Below are positions 8,650 through 18,919 of a stretch of DNA of 64,000 nucleotides, piece by piece (position 1 is the first letter of the stretch; each line of letters opens with the position of its first letter). The translations under genes were made by a program, and so were the position numbers. The notes under the pieces are model-generated. The model was given only the letters and a program-made list of their open reading frames with translations, made no database searches and was not told the DNA's origin. The stretch is from Janthinobacterium sp. TND4EL3 (GTDB lineage: Bacteria > Pseudomonadota > Gammaproteobacteria > Burkholderiales > Burkholderiaceae_D), in contig NZ_FTMV01000005.1 in the NCBI RefSeq assembly GCF_900156175.1, forward strand, positions 62,001 through 126,000, in the 5' to 3' direction.

Positions 8650-9711
8650 TTATGCCGGGCGGTTTAACAAATGCGCATGCGCATCGCGCAGCATGGTGGC
8701 CGTCGTGTCCCAGTCGATGCAGCCGTCCGTGACGGAGCAGCCGTAGGTCAGTTGCGACAGGTCTTGCGGGATCTTCTGGTTGCCTTTGACAATATTCGAT
8801 TCGATCATCACGCCCACCAGCGAGCGGTTGCCCTGGCGGATCTGGTTGACCACGTCGCCCATCACCAGCGGCTGCAGTTCCGGCTTTTTATAGCTGTTCG
8901 CATGCGAGCAGTCGACCACCAGGTTGGCGGGCAGCTTGGCCTTGGCCAGCGCCTGTTCGGCGATGGCGATCGAGACCGAATCGTAGTTCGGACGGCCGTC
9001 GCCGCCGCGCAGCACCACGTGGCCGTAGGCGTTGCCGCGCGTGCGCACGATGGCCACGTTGCCTTCGGCGTTAATGCCCAGGAAGGAGTGCGGGTGCGCC
9101 GACGACAGGATGGCGTTCACCGCGATGCTGATGTCGCCATCGGTGCCGTTCTTGAAGCCGACCGGTGTCGACAGGCCCGACGACATTTCACGGTGCGTCT
9201 GCGATTCCGTCGTGCGCGCGCCGATGGCCGTCCAGGCGATCAAGTCGCCCAGGTATTGCGGCGAGATGGGGTCCAGCGCTTCGGTGGCGGTGGGCAGGCC
9301 CAGTTCGCACACGTCGAGCAGGAACTGGCGCGCCTTTTCCATGCCTTCGTTGACCTTGAACGAATCGTCCATGTACGGGTCGTTGATATAGCCTTTCCAG
9401 CCCGTGGTGGTACGCGGTTTTTCGAAATACACGCGCATCACCAGCAGCATCGTATCCTTGACTTCCTCTTGCAGCGCTTTCAGGCGGCGCGCGTAATCGA
9501 GGCCGGCGACCGGGTCGTGGATCGAGCACGGACCGACGACGACGAACAGGCGCTGGTCCTTGCGGTCGATGATGTTGCGCAGCGCTTCGCGGCCGCGGCT
9601 GACGGTGTCGAACGCGCTCTCCGACAGCGGCAGCCTGGCGTGCAGTTCGGCTGGCGTCGGCATGGGCGCGAAGGAGGTGACGTTGATATTTTCGATGTCT
9701 GGCGTATTCAT
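8650..9711 (-). CDS. aroG: 3-deoxy-7-phosphoheptulonate (DAHP) synthase, class I
   Basis: A 353-residue type I DAHP synthase of the AroG/AroF/AroH class. It has VVGPCSIHDP near residue 65, KPRTTTGWKG near 98, a GARTTESQTHR motif near 165 and the C-terminal CSVTDGCIDWD. It condenses PEP and erythrose-4-phosphate, the first step of the shikimate pathway. The ATG at 9711 (MNTPDIENIN) was chosen over an in-frame ATG 14 codons upstream because it gives the usual length. Which aromatic amino acid feeds back on it cannot be decided by eye. Confidence 0.93.
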   Translation of the reverse strand: MNTPDIENINVTSFAPMPTPAELHARLPLSESAFDTVSRGREALRNIIDRKDQRLFVVVGPCSIHDPVAGLDYARRLKALQEEVKDTMLLVMRVYFEKPRTTTGWKGYINDPYMDDSFKVNEGMEKARQFLLDVCELGLPTATEALDPISPQYLGDLIAWTAIGARTTESQTHREMSSGLSTPVGFKNGTDGDISIAVNAILSSAHPHSFLGINAEGNVAIVRTRGNAYGHVVLRGGDGRPNYDSVSIAIAEQALAKAKLPANLVVDCSHANSYKKPELQPLVMGDVVNQIRQGNRSLVGVMIESNIVKGNQKIPQDLSQLTYGCSVTDGCIDWDTTATMLRDAHAHLLNRPA

Positions 9712-9952
9712 GATTCTGGCTCGGCTTTCGCTATTGCGTTCTTTAAGAGGCAATAGTGTAGCGGAAATGCGGCCTGGCGGCGGGCGGGTGGGGGAAAACG
9801 CTTATTGCTCAGTTGTTTTTGTGACAGCGCGGTCTGCCCGCGCGGGTATTTCTGGCGGCCAATAGGATGGGCATGCGCCTACCTTTGTTGCATCGGCGCC
9901 AATCACCACGTCCGGCGCCCGATGCGGGGGGAAATCCGTGTAAGCTGGCGCC

Positions 9953-10945
9953 ATGACGACTGTATCCATCCCCCATACCGATGTGGCCGGTGAGCCATTT
10001 CCCGCTGCACGTTTCATCAAAGAAATAGGACGCGGCAAGAATGGCGCGCGCAGCATGACCCGCGATGACGCCCGTGCCCTGTACCGCGCCATGCTCGAGG
10101 GCCGCGTGTCGGACCTGGAACTGGGCGGCATTTTGTTGTCGATGCGCATCAAGGGCGAGTCCGTGGACGAGATCGCCGGTTTCCTCGACGCTGCCGAAGC
10201 CTCATTTGCCCCGCTGGCCGCGCCGGCCGGTGCATTTGCCCCGATTATCATTCCCAGCTACAACGGCGCGCGCAAGATGGCGAATCTGACGGCCTTGCTG
10301 GCGCTGCTGCTGGCGCGCGCGGGCGCGCCCGTGCTCGTGCATGGCGTGACCAGCGACCCGGGCCGCATCACGACGGCCGAAGTGCTGGCCGCGCTGGGCG
10401 TCCCGGCCTCGCTCGACCATGCGCATGCGGAGGCCGCCATGGCCCGCGGGGAAGCCGCCTTCCTGCCCATCGAGGCGCTGGCGCCGCGCCTGGCCTGGAT
10501 GTTGTCGCTGCGCCGCGTGCTGGGCGTGCGCAACTCCACGCACACCCTCGTGAAAATCATGCAGCCGTTCGCCGGGCCCGCCCTGCGCCTGGTGTCGTAC
10601 ACGCACCCCGAATACCTGGAAATGCTCGGTGAGTATTTCCTGACCGCCTGTGATCCCGCGCGCGGCGACGCCTTCCTCATGCGCGGCACGGAAGGCGAAA
10701 CGGTGGCCAACGCCAACAAGGCGCAGCAGATCGACTGGTTCCACGGTAGCGAACGCACGGTACTGGTGGAAAAGCAATTGCTGGTGGAAGAACTGCCGCA
10801 TTTGCCCGCCGAGCGCGACGCTGTCACCACGGCCGCCTGGATCGCCGCCGTGCTGCGCGGCGAGGTGCCCGTGCCGCCGTCGATCGCCGGGCAGGTGGCG
10901 CAATGCCTGATGGCATCACGGCAGATTGCAGCACGGCCGCGCTAG
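9953..10945 (+). CDS. ybiB: YbiB family DNA-binding protein (TrpD2-like)
   Basis: A 330-residue protein with the two-domain fold of anthranilate phosphoribosyltransferase: an alpha-helical N-domain with DDARALYRAMLEGRVSDLELGG-type sequence, then an HG-x-TSDPGR motif near 140 and NSTHTLVK near 195. It matches the YbiB/TrpD2 branch, whose characterised E. coli member binds nucleic acid non-specifically and is induced with the SOS response rather than making tryptophan. It is divergent from aroG across a 241-bp gap. Confidence 0.85.
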   Translation: MTTVSIPHTDVAGEPFPAARFIKEIGRGKNGARSMTRDDARALYRAMLEGRVSDLELGGILLSMRIKGESVDEIAGFLDAAEASFAPLAAPAGAFAPIIIPSYNGARKMANLTALLALLLARAGAPVLVHGVTSDPGRITTAEVLAALGVPASLDHAHAEAAMARGEAAFLPIEALAPRLAWMLSLRRVLGVRNSTHTLVKIMQPFAGPALRLVSYTHPEYLEMLGEYFLTACDPARGDAFLMRGTEGETVANANKAQQIDWFHGSERTVLVEKQLLVEELPHLPAERDAVTTAAWIAAVLRGEVPVPPSIAGQVAQCLMASRQIAARPR

Positions 10946-11001
10946 CCGCGCCGCCGCAGTTTACAATGGCGTCTTTGTAATCAGCGGTGACCGGAATTCT
11001 T

Positions 11002-12216
11002 ATGGCAAAACAATTTGATGTGGCAGTGATCGGCGCGGGCGCGGCCGGCATGATGTGTGCGGCTGTTGCCGCCCAGCAAGGCAAGCGCGTGGTGTTGATC
11101 GATCACGCGGCCAAGCTGGCCGAAAAGATCCGCATCTCGGGTGGTGGGCGTTGCAACTTCACCAATATTAACGCCACCCCGCAAAATTTCCTCTCGGAAA
11201 ATCCGCATTTCTGCAAGAGCGCGCTGTCGCGCTACACGCCGCAGGATTTCCTCGCGCTGGTGAAAAAATACCGCATCGGCTACCACGAAAAGCACAAGGG
11301 CCAGCAATTCTGCAATGAATCGGCCGAACAGATCATCGACATGCTCAAGGACGAGTGCGCCGCCGGCGGCGTGCACTGGCGCATGCCGTGCAAGATCGAC
11401 AATGTTGTCCAGCAAGCGGACGGCGGCTTCCTGCTGCAGACGGACAGCGGCGACATCGAGACGGCCAGCATCGTCATCGCCACGGGCGGCCTGTCGATCC
11501 CGAAGATCGGCGCCACCGACTTTGCCTACCGCATCGCCAAACAATTCGACCTGGCGATGGTCGAGCCGCGTCCGGCCCTGGTGCCGCTGACGTTCGACCC
11601 GGCCAGCTGGGCGCCGTTCGCGGAACTGTCCGGCATCGCGCTGGAAGTGGACGTGGAGACGGGCAGCCTGAAAGGCCGCAAGGCCACGGGTGCGCGTTTC
11701 CGCGAAGATTTGCTGTTCACCCATCGCGGCCTGTCAGGCCCGGCGATTTTGCAGATTTCCAGCTACTGGCTGCCGGGCGAACCCATCGTCATCAACCTGC
11801 TGCCGGAAGTGGACGTGGCGCAAACCTTGATCGAAGGCAAGGGGACCCTGAAGAAGCAGCTGGGTAATATCGTCGCGCAGTGGCTGCCGCAGCGCCTGGC
11901 GGACTGCCTGCTGGCCGTCAACGGCCTGGCGCCGGACGCGCGCATCGCCGACATGCCCGACGCGCAGCTGCGCAAGCTGGGCCAGACCATCAATGCCTGG
12001 TCCATCGTGCCGAACGGGTCCGAAGGCTATCGCAAGGCGGAAGTGACGCGCGGCGGCATCGACACGCGCGAGCTGTCGCAGCAGACCATGATGGCCAATA
12101 AGGTGCCGGGCCTGTATTTCATCGGCGAATCGGTCGACGTGACGGGCTGGCTGGGCGGCTACAACTTCCAGTGGGCCTGGGCTTCCGGCGTGGCGGCAGG
12201 TATTGCCTTGCGGTAA
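11002..12216 (+). CDS. BaiN/HI0933-family NAD(P)/FAD-dependent oxidoreductase
   Basis: A 404-residue flavoprotein of the HI0933/BaiN (YhiN) family: N-terminal GAGAAGMM dinucleotide-binding motif, the diagnostic RISGGGRCNFTN near residue 45, and a C-terminal GESVDVTGWLGGYNFQWAWASG. A GTG at 10987 would add five residues; the ATG at 11002 is preferred because the flavin motif then starts at the usual distance. The physiological substrate of this widespread family is unclear. The gene lies 56 bp after ybiB in the same direction. Confidence 0.88.
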   Translation: MAKQFDVAVIGAGAAGMMCAAVAAQQGKRVVLIDHAAKLAEKIRISGGGRCNFTNINATPQNFLSENPHFCKSALSRYTPQDFLALVKKYRIGYHEKHKGQQFCNESAEQIIDMLKDECAAGGVHWRMPCKIDNVVQQADGGFLLQTDSGDIETASIVIATGGLSIPKIGATDFAYRIAKQFDLAMVEPRPALVPLTFDPASWAPFAELSGIALEVDVETGSLKGRKATGARFREDLLFTHRGLSGPAILQISSYWLPGEPIVINLLPEVDVAQTLIEGKGTLKKQLGNIVAQWLPQRLADCLLAVNGLAPDARIADMPDAQLRKLGQTINAWSIVPNGSEGYRKAEVTRGGIDTRELSQQTMMANKVPGLYFIGESVDVTGWLGGYNFQWAWASGVAAGIALR

Positions 12217-12265
12217 TACTTAGTTGTACGGCGGCCTCGGTTTGTGACCACCGGTGATAATTTTC

Positions 12266-12294
12266 TTGACTTCAATGAAACAGTATTGAATACT
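12266..12294 (+). promoter_or_regulatory. Possible sigma70 promoter of the PEP-CTERM gene
   Basis: TTGACT at 12266-12271, 17-bp spacer, AATACT at 12289-12294, about 70 bp before the ATG. The -35 is good and the -10 weak. Confidence 0.35.
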
Positions 12295-12366
12295 TGGCAT
12301 GTAAATTGACTTTTGGACATTTTCAATGTCTGGTGGCAATTAAATAAACATTACCCTGGAGTCAAT

Positions 12367-12972
12367 ATGAAACGTCTGATCGCCGCCGCCGCAGTTGCCT
12401 TGCTCAGCAGCAGCGCCTTTGCCAGCACCCCCGTGCTGAGCAATGGTGGTTTTGAAAACAATACCGTCGGTGGCGGCTACGTCTATGGCAATGTCGCGCC
12501 AGGCTGGAGTTTCACGGGCGGCTCCGGCGTGTCGGCCAGCTACACGGCGTGGAACGGCGTGGCGCAAGAGGGCAATGCCTTTGCTTTCCTGCAAAATACG
12601 GCATCGATTTCGCAAAGCTTCGTCAGCTCGGGCGCTGCCGACTACTCGTTTGGCTTCAACCTGGCGCTGCGTCCCGGCTACGACCAGGGCCAGGCCGTGA
12701 CGGTCAGCCTGGACGGCACGCAGCTGGGGCAGTATGCTGTGACCAGCACGGGCTGGACCAGCTTCAATGTCAATGCGCTCAACATCGGCGCCGGCAGCCA
12801 TACCTTGAGCTTTGCCGGCACCAACCCTGGCAATGCGCGCGATACGTCGGCTTTCCTGGACGGCGTCAGCATGAATGTCAGCGCCGTGCCGGAACCCGGC
12901 ACCTACGCCATGCTGCTGGCTGGCCTGGGTTTGCTGGGCTTCATGGCGCGCCGCCGCAAGACGGCCGTTTAA
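12367..12972 (+). CDS. PEP-CTERM sorting domain-containing exported protein
   Basis: A 201-residue secreted protein. An N-terminal signal peptide (KRLIAAAAVALLSSSAFA, cleavage after AFA) is followed by a beta-rich body starting TPVLSNGGFENN, typical of proteins with a carbohydrate-binding-like jelly roll. The C-terminus has the full PEP-CTERM signal: VPEPGTYAML, a hydrophobic helix and a basic RRRK end. Such proteins are processed by exosortase (EpsH) and usually released to the surface or biofilm matrix. TGGAG is 6 bases before the ATG at 12367. The exosortase locus must be elsewhere. Confidence 0.88.
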   Translation: MKRLIAAAAVALLSSSAFASTPVLSNGGFENNTVGGGYVYGNVAPGWSFTGGSGVSASYTAWNGVAQEGNAFAFLQNTASISQSFVSSGAADYSFGFNLALRPGYDQGQAVTVSLDGTQLGQYAVTSTGWTSFNVNALNIGAGSHTLSFAGTNPGNARDTSAFLDGVSMNVSAVPEPGTYAMLLAGLGLLGFMARRRKTAV

Positions 12973-13126
12973 GCAGTGCTGCCGTCCGGATGCGTGGTTT
13001 ACGCCACATCTGGCCGGCAATCTCAGGCGGCAAGCCGCACGCAAGTGGCGAGGGGCTTCCCTTTCGCAATAAAAGCTGCTACTATCTATCTCTTCCTATA
13101 CACCACCTCAACGGTTTGAATTTTAC

Positions 13127-13339
13127 ATGACCACTATTCGCCTTAAAGAAAACGAGCCGTTCGAAGTCGCAATGCGTCGCTTCAAACGCACCATCGAAAA
13201 AACTGGTCTGCTGACCGAATTGCGCGCTCGCGAATTCTACGAAAAGCCAACAGCTGAGCGCAAGCGCAAGCTGGCAGCTGCTGTCAAGCGTCATTACAAA
13301 CGCATCCGCAGCCAACAACTGCCGAAAAAATTATTCTAA
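13127..13339 (+). CDS. rpsU: 30S ribosomal protein S21
   Basis: A 70-residue, strongly basic protein with the S21 sequence: [20 protein letters not shown] at the start, then [17 protein letters not shown]. It binds the 30S platform near the anti-Shine-Dalgarno end of 16S rRNA. It is the first gene of the rpsU - yqeY - dnaG - rpoD macromolecular-synthesis cluster. Confidence 0.97.
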   Translation: MTTIRLKENEPFEVAMRRFKRTIEKTGLLTELRAREFYEKPTAERKRKLAAAVKRHYKRIRSQQLPKKLF

Positions 13340-13436
13340 GACTGTTCAGTCAGAACCAACCCGGGTAGTTCGGCGCATTGTTCGCCACGGGTTTTGTTTT
13401 GATTCGCCTGGAGTGATACTTCAGATGAGTCGCATG

Positions 13437-13471
13437 CCCGCTCCGGTTCGCCGCAGCGGGTTTTCGCTTTT
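13437..13471 (+). terminator. Rho-independent terminator or attenuator after rpsU
   Basis: CCCGCT ... AGCGGG stem with a 12-base loop followed by TTTTCGCTTTT. It lies between rpsU and the YqeY gene and could lower expression of the downstream replication and transcription genes relative to rpsU. Confidence 0.6.
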
Positions 13472-13535
13472 GTGGCCGCCTGCTTGGAGTGCACACACGA
13501 GTATCGAACCCCCACTTACCAACACGAGGATTGCC

Positions 13536-13988
13536 ATGAGCTTGAAAGAACAAATTACCGAAGACATGAAAAACGCCATGCGCGCCAAGGAAGCGGGCAA
13601 GCTGGGCACGATTCGCCTGTTGCTGGCGGAAATCAAGCGCAAGGAAGTCGACGAGCGCATCGAATTGACGGATGCGCACGTGACGGCCATCGTGGAAAAG
13701 ATGATCAAGCAGCGCAAGGATTCGATCACCCAGTTCGAAGCCGGTGGCCGCGCCGACCTGGCCGACATTGAAAAAGCCGAACTGGTGCATTTGATCGGCT
13801 ACATGCCCGCCGGCCTGTCGGAAGAGGAGGTGGCGGCCGAAGTGGCTGCCGCCGTGGCCGCCTCGGGCGCCGCCGGTCCGCAGGACATGGGCAAGGTCAT
13901 GGCCATCGTCAAGCCGAAGCTGGCCGGCCGCGCCGACATGACGGTGGTGTCTGCCCTGGTCAAGAAAGCCTTGACGCCGGCTGCCTAA
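13536..13988 (+). CDS. GatB/YqeY domain-containing protein
   Basis: A 150-residue protein matching YqeY: MSLKEQITEDMKNAMRAKE at the start, EIKRKEVDER near 40, and a glycine-rich C-terminal MGKVM-x-x-(V)KPKLAGRADM segment. The domain resembles the tRNA-binding tail of GatB; a role in tRNA-dependent amidotransfer is presumed but unproven. GAGGA precedes the ATG at 13536, and the longer upstream frame is not supported. Its place between rpsU and dnaG is typical for betaproteobacteria. Confidence 0.9.
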   Translation: MSLKEQITEDMKNAMRAKEAGKLGTIRLLLAEIKRKEVDERIELTDAHVTAIVEKMIKQRKDSITQFEAGGRADLADIEKAELVHLIGYMPAGLSEEEVAAEVAAAVAASGAAGPQDMGKVMAIVKPKLAGRADMTVVSALVKKALTPAA

Positions 13989-14116
13989 GCCCCATATCAG
14001 TACCCTGGCTGCCGGCCCATGCTGGCAGCCGCTCAATCGCCCACACGTTGACCTGGCTCAACCTCCGGCCACGTGCGGTAGTATAGTCTGACCTATAACA
14101 AGACCCGCCCTCGCCA

Positions 14117-15913
14117 GTGATACCTCAATCCTTCATTTCCGATTTGCTCAACCGCGTCGATATCGTCGATGTCGTGGGCCGCTATGTGCAGCTGAAAAAA
14201 GGCGGCGCCAATTTCATGGGCTTGTGCCCGTTCCACAGTGAAAAGTCGCCCAGCTTTACCGTCAGCCCCACCAAGCAGTTCTACCACTGCTTCGGCTGCG
14301 GCGCGCATGGCACCTCGATCGGCTTCCTGATCGAATACTCGGGCATGGGCTTTGTCGACGCCGTCAAGGACCTGGCGCAGAACGTGGGCATGGTCGTGCC
14401 GGAAGCGGACGACAAGATCCCGCCGGCCCAGCGCGCGCAGATCCAGGCGCAAAGCCTGGCCCTGTCCGACGCCATGACGCAGGCCTGCGATTACTACCGG
14501 GGCCAGCTGCGCCATGCGCCGGAAGCCATCGCCTACCTCAAAAACCGGGGCTTGACGGGCGAAGTGGCCGCTCGCTTCGGCATGGGTTTCGCGCCCGGCG
14601 GCTGGGATAATCTGCGTTCCGTCTTCCCCGATTACGACGTGGTGGCCCTGGCCGAGGCCGGTCTCGTGATCGACAAGGTCGATGAAGAGGGCAATAATCG
14701 CAAGCGCTACGACCGTTTCCGCGAGCGCATCATGTTTCCGATTCGCAATACCAAGGGCCAGGTCATCGCCTTCGGCGGCCGCGTACTCGACCATGGCGAA
14801 CCGAAATACCTGAACTCGCCGGAAACGCCCTTGTTTTCCAAGGGATTCGAACTATATGGCTTGTTCGAGGCGCGCCAGGCCATCCGCGACGCCGGCTACG
14901 TGCTGGTGACGGAGGGGTATATGGACGTGGTGGCGCTGGCGCAGATGGGTTTCCCGCAAGCGGTGGCCACGCTGGGCACGGCGTGCACGCCCACCCACGT
15001 GCAAAAACTGCTGCGCCAGACCGATAACGTGATTTTCAGCTTCGATGGCGACAAGGCTGGCCGCCGCGCCGCCCGCCGCGCGCTGGAAGCGAGCCTGGCC
15101 CATGTGTCGGACAATAAGACCATCAAATTCCTGTTCCTGCCGTCGGAACACGATCCGGACAGCTATATCCGCGCATTCGGCGCCGAGGGTTTTGAGCAGC
15201 AAGTGCATGAAGCCATGCCGCTGTCGCAGTTCCTGCTGAAAGAAGTGTCGGGCGAGCATGATCTGTCGGAGCCGGAAGGGCGCGCCCGCGTGCAGTTCGA
15301 CGCCAAGCCCCTGCTGCAGCTGATGGCGCCGTCGTCGTTGCGCCTGCAGATCGTGCGGGGCCTGGCGCAGCTGACGCAGTCCACGCCGGCCGAGATCGAA
15401 GCCCTGTTCGAGCTGGCGAAACCCGTTGCCGTGGCGCATCGCGCGCCGCCGAAGTCGGGCCGTCCCGTGCCCGTGGGTCTGGAATTGAAGATCATGCGCA
15501 TGCTGGTGGCGCATCCGCCGCTGACCTTGCAGATCGACGAGGCCGCGCTGACCGCCTTCCAGCACCTGGGGCCGGACGCGGCGCACAGCCTGGGGCAGTT
15601 GGTGGCCGTGGGCCAGGCGCTGGGCGAGCATGGCAGTTTTGCCGCGCTGGCGCAGCAATTGAAGGAACTGGGCAGCGAATATGACGAGATCATCGGCGAG
15701 ATCGCGGCCGGCACGGAATCCGATTACGACAGCGAATTGTCGTGGCTGGTGAGCACCATCCGCGAGATCAAATTGAATGCCTTGAAGGCGGAATTGCAGC
15801 AATTGTTTGCGTCGGGTTTGCCATCGGAGAAAATTGGTGTACGCTACCGCGAAATCATGCAGGAGCAGGGGGAGCTGGAGCGCCAGCGCGATGCCGAGTT
15901 GGTGAATCGCTAA
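14117..15913 (+). CDS. dnaG: DNA primase
   Basis: A 598-residue primase with all three domains: a CHC2 zinc finger with ligands C37, H40, C58 and C61; a TOPRIM core containing VTEGYMDVVAL and FSFDGDKAGRRAARRAL; and a C-terminal DnaB-interacting helical domain. It synthesises RNA primers at the replication fork. The start is a GTG at 14117, chosen because it gives the conserved MIPQSFI N-terminus; no ATG lies in a better position. No strong ribosome-binding site is visible, consistent with low expression. Confidence 0.95.
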   Translation: MIPQSFISDLLNRVDIVDVVGRYVQLKKGGANFMGLCPFHSEKSPSFTVSPTKQFYHCFGCGAHGTSIGFLIEYSGMGFVDAVKDLAQNVGMVVPEADDKIPPAQRAQIQAQSLALSDAMTQACDYYRGQLRHAPEAIAYLKNRGLTGEVAARFGMGFAPGGWDNLRSVFPDYDVVALAEAGLVIDKVDEEGNNRKRYDRFRERIMFPIRNTKGQVIAFGGRVLDHGEPKYLNSPETPLFSKGFELYGLFEARQAIRDAGYVLVTEGYMDVVALAQMGFPQAVATLGTACTPTHVQKLLRQTDNVIFSFDGDKAGRRAARRALEASLAHVSDNKTIKFLFLPSEHDPDSYIRAFGAEGFEQQVHEAMPLSQFLLKEVSGEHDLSEPEGRARVQFDAKPLLQLMAPSSLRLQIVRGLAQLTQSTPAEIEALFELAKPVAVAHRAPPKSGRPVPVGLELKIMRMLVAHPPLTLQIDEAALTAFQHLGPDAAHSLGQLVAVGQALGEHGSFAALAQQLKELGSEYDEIIGEIAAGTESDYDSELSWLVSTIREIKLNALKAELQQLFASGLPSEKIGVRYREIMQEQGELERQRDAELVNR

Positions 15914-16377
15914 TCTTGCCCTGATGGTATGGCGCGCACTGGAAAAACATTTTTCGCGTGCTATAATTAAATGCTAAGTATTGTGTGCTTTGGCAAGCTA
16001 GTTCTGTTTCGTAAATAGTATTTGTTTTCAGTAAGTTAGGCTCTTGATCGGCGCGGTGGATCGTGTCGGCAGCCAGGGCCAACTGGCGTTTTCAGCGTTG
16101 CGGGCCAGGCTCGCGGGCGCTGGCAAGCCGCGCCAGGCTCTCGCTCCCAACGCGGTCGATGCAGGAATTTTTGCCGAGGCGGCTGGCAACAGCCGGTGGA
16201 CAGGAATTGCTGCGCTTCCCGCGGATCGTGGCCGATGAGGTGTAAGTAACGTAACAGTGTCGAACCTGAGTTGTCGGCAGGTTCGGAGATGGTGGTTCCC
16301 GCAGGTAGACAGGGAACTGGCAGCAAACTTTATCCTAATCCACCGTAAAGCAAGTCGTTGTGTAATCGAAAGCGCCT
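15914..16377 (+). promoter_or_regulatory. dnaG-rpoD intergenic region with predicted promoter
   Basis: 464 bp without a credible gene. A consensus -10 box TATAAT sits at 15962-15967 with only a weak -35 (CTGGAA at 15939). It would give rpoD its own promoter and a long leader of about 400 nt. I see no riboswitch or heat-shock promoter I can name. Confidence 0.45.
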
Positions 16378-18621
16378 GTGCCAATCAAGAAACCCGAATC
16401 CAAAGCGGCTGCAAAGCCCACCAAAGTTACCACGAAAGCCGAAAAGGCGCTCGACCGGCCAGAAGCGCGCGTGACCAGCGCGCCGCCGGTGGTCAGCCAG
16501 ACCACCGACGCCGCCACCCTGGCGGCCATCGATACGTCCGGCTATGTCTTGCCGTCGGTAAAGGTGCCAGGCCGCCGCGGCCGCAAGCCAAAAGAATTCC
16601 AGCCAGAAAATGATGAAGTCGCCGCCCTGAACGCCGTCGAGCGGGCCGAACTGAAGGCCGTCGACAAGGCCAAGGCCAAGGACCGCAAGGCCAAGGAGCG
16701 CGCGCTGCTGAAAGACGCCTTCTCGTCCGACACGGAAGCGAGCGAGGAAGAACTCGAGCGCCGGCGCCAGAAACTCAAGACCCTGATCAAGTTCGGCAAG
16801 GAACGCGGTTTCCTGACGTATGCGGAAATCAACGATCACTTGCCCGAAAACATAGTCGATCCGGAAGCCATCGAAGGCATCATCGGCACCTTCAATGACA
16901 TGGGCATCGCCGTCTACGAACACGCGCCCGATGCGGAAACGTTGTTGCTGTCCGATAACGTTGCCGTCGTCACCAGCGATGACGAGGCGGAAGCGGCGGC
17001 CGAGGCCGCCTTGTCGACCGTCGATTCCGATTTCGGCCGCACCACCGACCCCGTGCGCATGTACATGCGCGAAATGGGTTCGGTCGAGCTGCTGACGCGC
17101 GAAGGCGAGATCGAGATTGCCAAGCGCATCGAAGATGGCTTGAAAGACATGATCCAGGCCATTTCCGCCTGTCCCGTGACGATCGCCGAAATCATCGCCG
17201 CCGCCGACCGCATCGCCAACGAAGAGATCAAGATCGACGAAATCGTCGACGGTCTCGTCGATGAAAACGAACCGGTCGCCGCCGCCCCTGTCGTGGCCGC
17301 TCCCGTCGAAGAAGACGAGGAAGAAGGCGAAGCGGAAGAAGAGGAAGAAGAAGAGGAAGAAGAAGCGAGCGCTTCGGGCGCCGCCGGCTTCTCCGCCGAG
17401 CAGCTGGAAACCCTGAAACGCACGGCGCTGGAAAAATTTGCCGTCATTTCGCAGCAGTTCGACAAGATGCGCCGCGCCTTCGAGAAGGAAGGCTACAACT
17501 CCAAGCCCTACGCCAAGGCGCAGGAAGCCATTTCGCAAGAGTTGCTGGGCATCCGCTTCACGGCCAAGGTCGTGGAAAAGCTGTGCGACACCCTGCGCGG
17601 CCAGGTCGATGAAGTGCGCCATATCGAGAAACAGATCCTCGATGTGGCCGTGAACCGCTGCGGCATGCCGCGCGCCCACTTCATCAAGGTCTTCCCGGGC
17701 AATGAAACCAACCTGGACTGGGTTGATGGCGAAGTCAACGCAGGACACGCCTACAGCGCCATCCTGGGCCGCAACATTCCGACCGTTAAGGAACTGCAGC
17801 AGCGCCTGATCGACCTGCAGGCGAGAGTCGTGCTGCCGCTGCCGGACTTGCGCAACATCAACCGCCAGATGGCGGCCGGTGAAATGAAGGCGCGCAAGGC
17901 CAAGCGCGAAATGACGGAGGCCAACTTGCGCCTGGTCATTTCGATCGCCAAGAAATACACGAACCGGGGCCTGCAATTCCTCGATTTGATCCAGGAAGGC
18001 AACATCGGCCTGATGAAGGCCGTCGACAAGTTCGAATACCGCCGCGGCTACAAGTTCTCGACGTATGCGACCTGGTGGATACGCCAAGCCATCACACGCT
18101 CGATCGCCGACCAGGCCCGCACGATCCGCATTCCCGTGCACATGATCGAAACGATCAACAAGATGAACCGGATTTCCCGCCAAATCCTGCAGGAAACGGG
18201 CGCGGAACCCGATCCGGCCACCCTGGCGATCAAGATGGAGATGCCCGAGGACAAGATCCGCAAGATCATGAAAATCGCCAAGGAACCGATCTCGATGGAA
18301 ACGCCGATCGGCGACGACGACGATTCCCACCTGGGCGACTTCATCGAGGACAACAACACCCTGGCCCCGGCCGACGCAGCGCTGCACGCGTCCATGCGGG
18401 GCGTGGTCAAGGACGTGCTCGATTCCCTGACGCCACGCGAAGCCAAAGTGCTGCGCATGCGTTTCGGCATCGAGATGTCCACCGACCATACGCTGGAAGA
18501 AGTGGGCAAGCAGTTTGACGTGACGCGCGAGCGCATCCGCCAGATCGAAGCGAAGGCGCTGCGCAAGCTGCGGCACCCATCGCGCTCCGACAAGCTGAAA
18601 AGCTTCTTGGAAGGCAACTAG
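16378..18621 (+). CDS. rpoD: RNA polymerase primary sigma factor (sigma70)
   Basis: A 747-residue housekeeping sigma factor. Region 1.1 lies near residues 135-180 ([22 protein letters not shown]). A non-conserved region follows with a strongly acidic Glu-rich run near 310-330. Regions 2-4 contain [27 protein letters not shown] (split here from 2.1 to 2.2), the 2.4 segment [14 protein letters not shown], and a region 4.2 HTH with [14 protein letters not shown]. The GTG at 16378 is the best start; the basic, Ala-rich N-terminal 100 residues are common in this family of Burkholderiales. It is the last gene of the macromolecular-synthesis cluster. Confidence 0.96.
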   Translation: MPIKKPESKAAAKPTKVTTKAEKALDRPEARVTSAPPVVSQTTDAATLAAIDTSGYVLPSVKVPGRRGRKPKEFQPENDEVAALNAVERAELKAVDKAKAKDRKAKERALLKDAFSSDTEASEEELERRRQKLKTLIKFGKERGFLTYAEINDHLPENIVDPEAIEGIIGTFNDMGIAVYEHAPDAETLLLSDNVAVVTSDDEAEAAAEAALSTVDSDFGRTTDPVRMYMREMGSVELLTREGEIEIAKRIEDGLKDMIQAISACPVTIAEIIAAADRIANEEIKIDEIVDGLVDENEPVAAAPVVAAPVEEDEEEGEAEEEEEEEEEEASASGAAGFSAEQLETLKRTALEKFAVISQQFDKMRRAFEKEGYNSKPYAKAQEAISQELLGIRFTAKVVEKLCDTLRGQVDEVRHIEKQILDVAVNRCGMPRAHFIKVFPGNETNLDWVDGEVNAGHAYSAILGRNIPTVKELQQRLIDLQARVVLPLPDLRNINRQMAAGEMKARKAKREMTEANLRLVISIAKKYTNRGLQFLDLIQEGNIGLMKAVDKFEYRRGYKFSTYATWWIRQAITRSIADQARTIRIPVHMIETINKMNRISRQILQETGAEPDPATLAIKMEMPEDKIRKIMKIAKEPISMETPIGDDDDSHLGDFIEDNNTLAPADAALHASMRGVVKDVLDSLTPREAKVLRMRFGIEMSTDHTLEEVGKQFDVTRERIRQIEAKALRKLRHPSRSDKLKSFLEGN

Positions 18622-18634
18622 AAGCCAATAGGGC

Positions 18635-18663
18635 TTGACGTGCGCCCCTGATACCCCTATCCT
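18635..18663 (+). promoter_or_regulatory. Promoter of the CAU tRNA
   Basis: TTGACG at 18635-18640, 17-bp spacer, TATCCT at 18658-18663, about 70 bp upstream of the tRNA. Good strength and placement for a stable-RNA promoter. Confidence 0.6.
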
Positions 18664-18732
18664 CGCGTGTCCGTTTCCAAAACGGCCGCGCGAGGCGGGC
18701 ATCAACAGCGCCGCCACGCCGCAGTCCCCCCT

Positions 18733-18811
<79 letters not shown>

Positions 18812-18819
18812 ATTAAATC

Positions 18820-18851
18820 AAGGACTTAGGTGAAAATCTAAGTCCTTTTTT
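18820..18851 (+). terminator. tRNA terminator
   Basis: AAGGACTTAG, an 8-base loop and CTAAGTCCTT followed by T residues, immediately after the tRNA. It separates tRNA transcription from the integrase. Confidence 0.85.
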
Positions 18852-18919
18852 CGTTTCTATTGTGTGGTCCGGTACAAATTCGGTACAGTAAGCAAAAATT
18901 CGACAGTACTGGAGAGTTC

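Noticed and set aside
18660..18695. GC-rich hairpin between rpoD and the tRNA as a rho-independent terminator
   Set aside because: A stem can be drawn but there is no T-tract after it, and it overlaps the start of the tRNA transcript.
16330..18717. 795-codon open frame on the minus strand opposite rpoD, and other long antisense frames
   Set aside because: They are high-GC shadow frames opposite conserved genes with no domains; the plus-strand genes are unambiguous.
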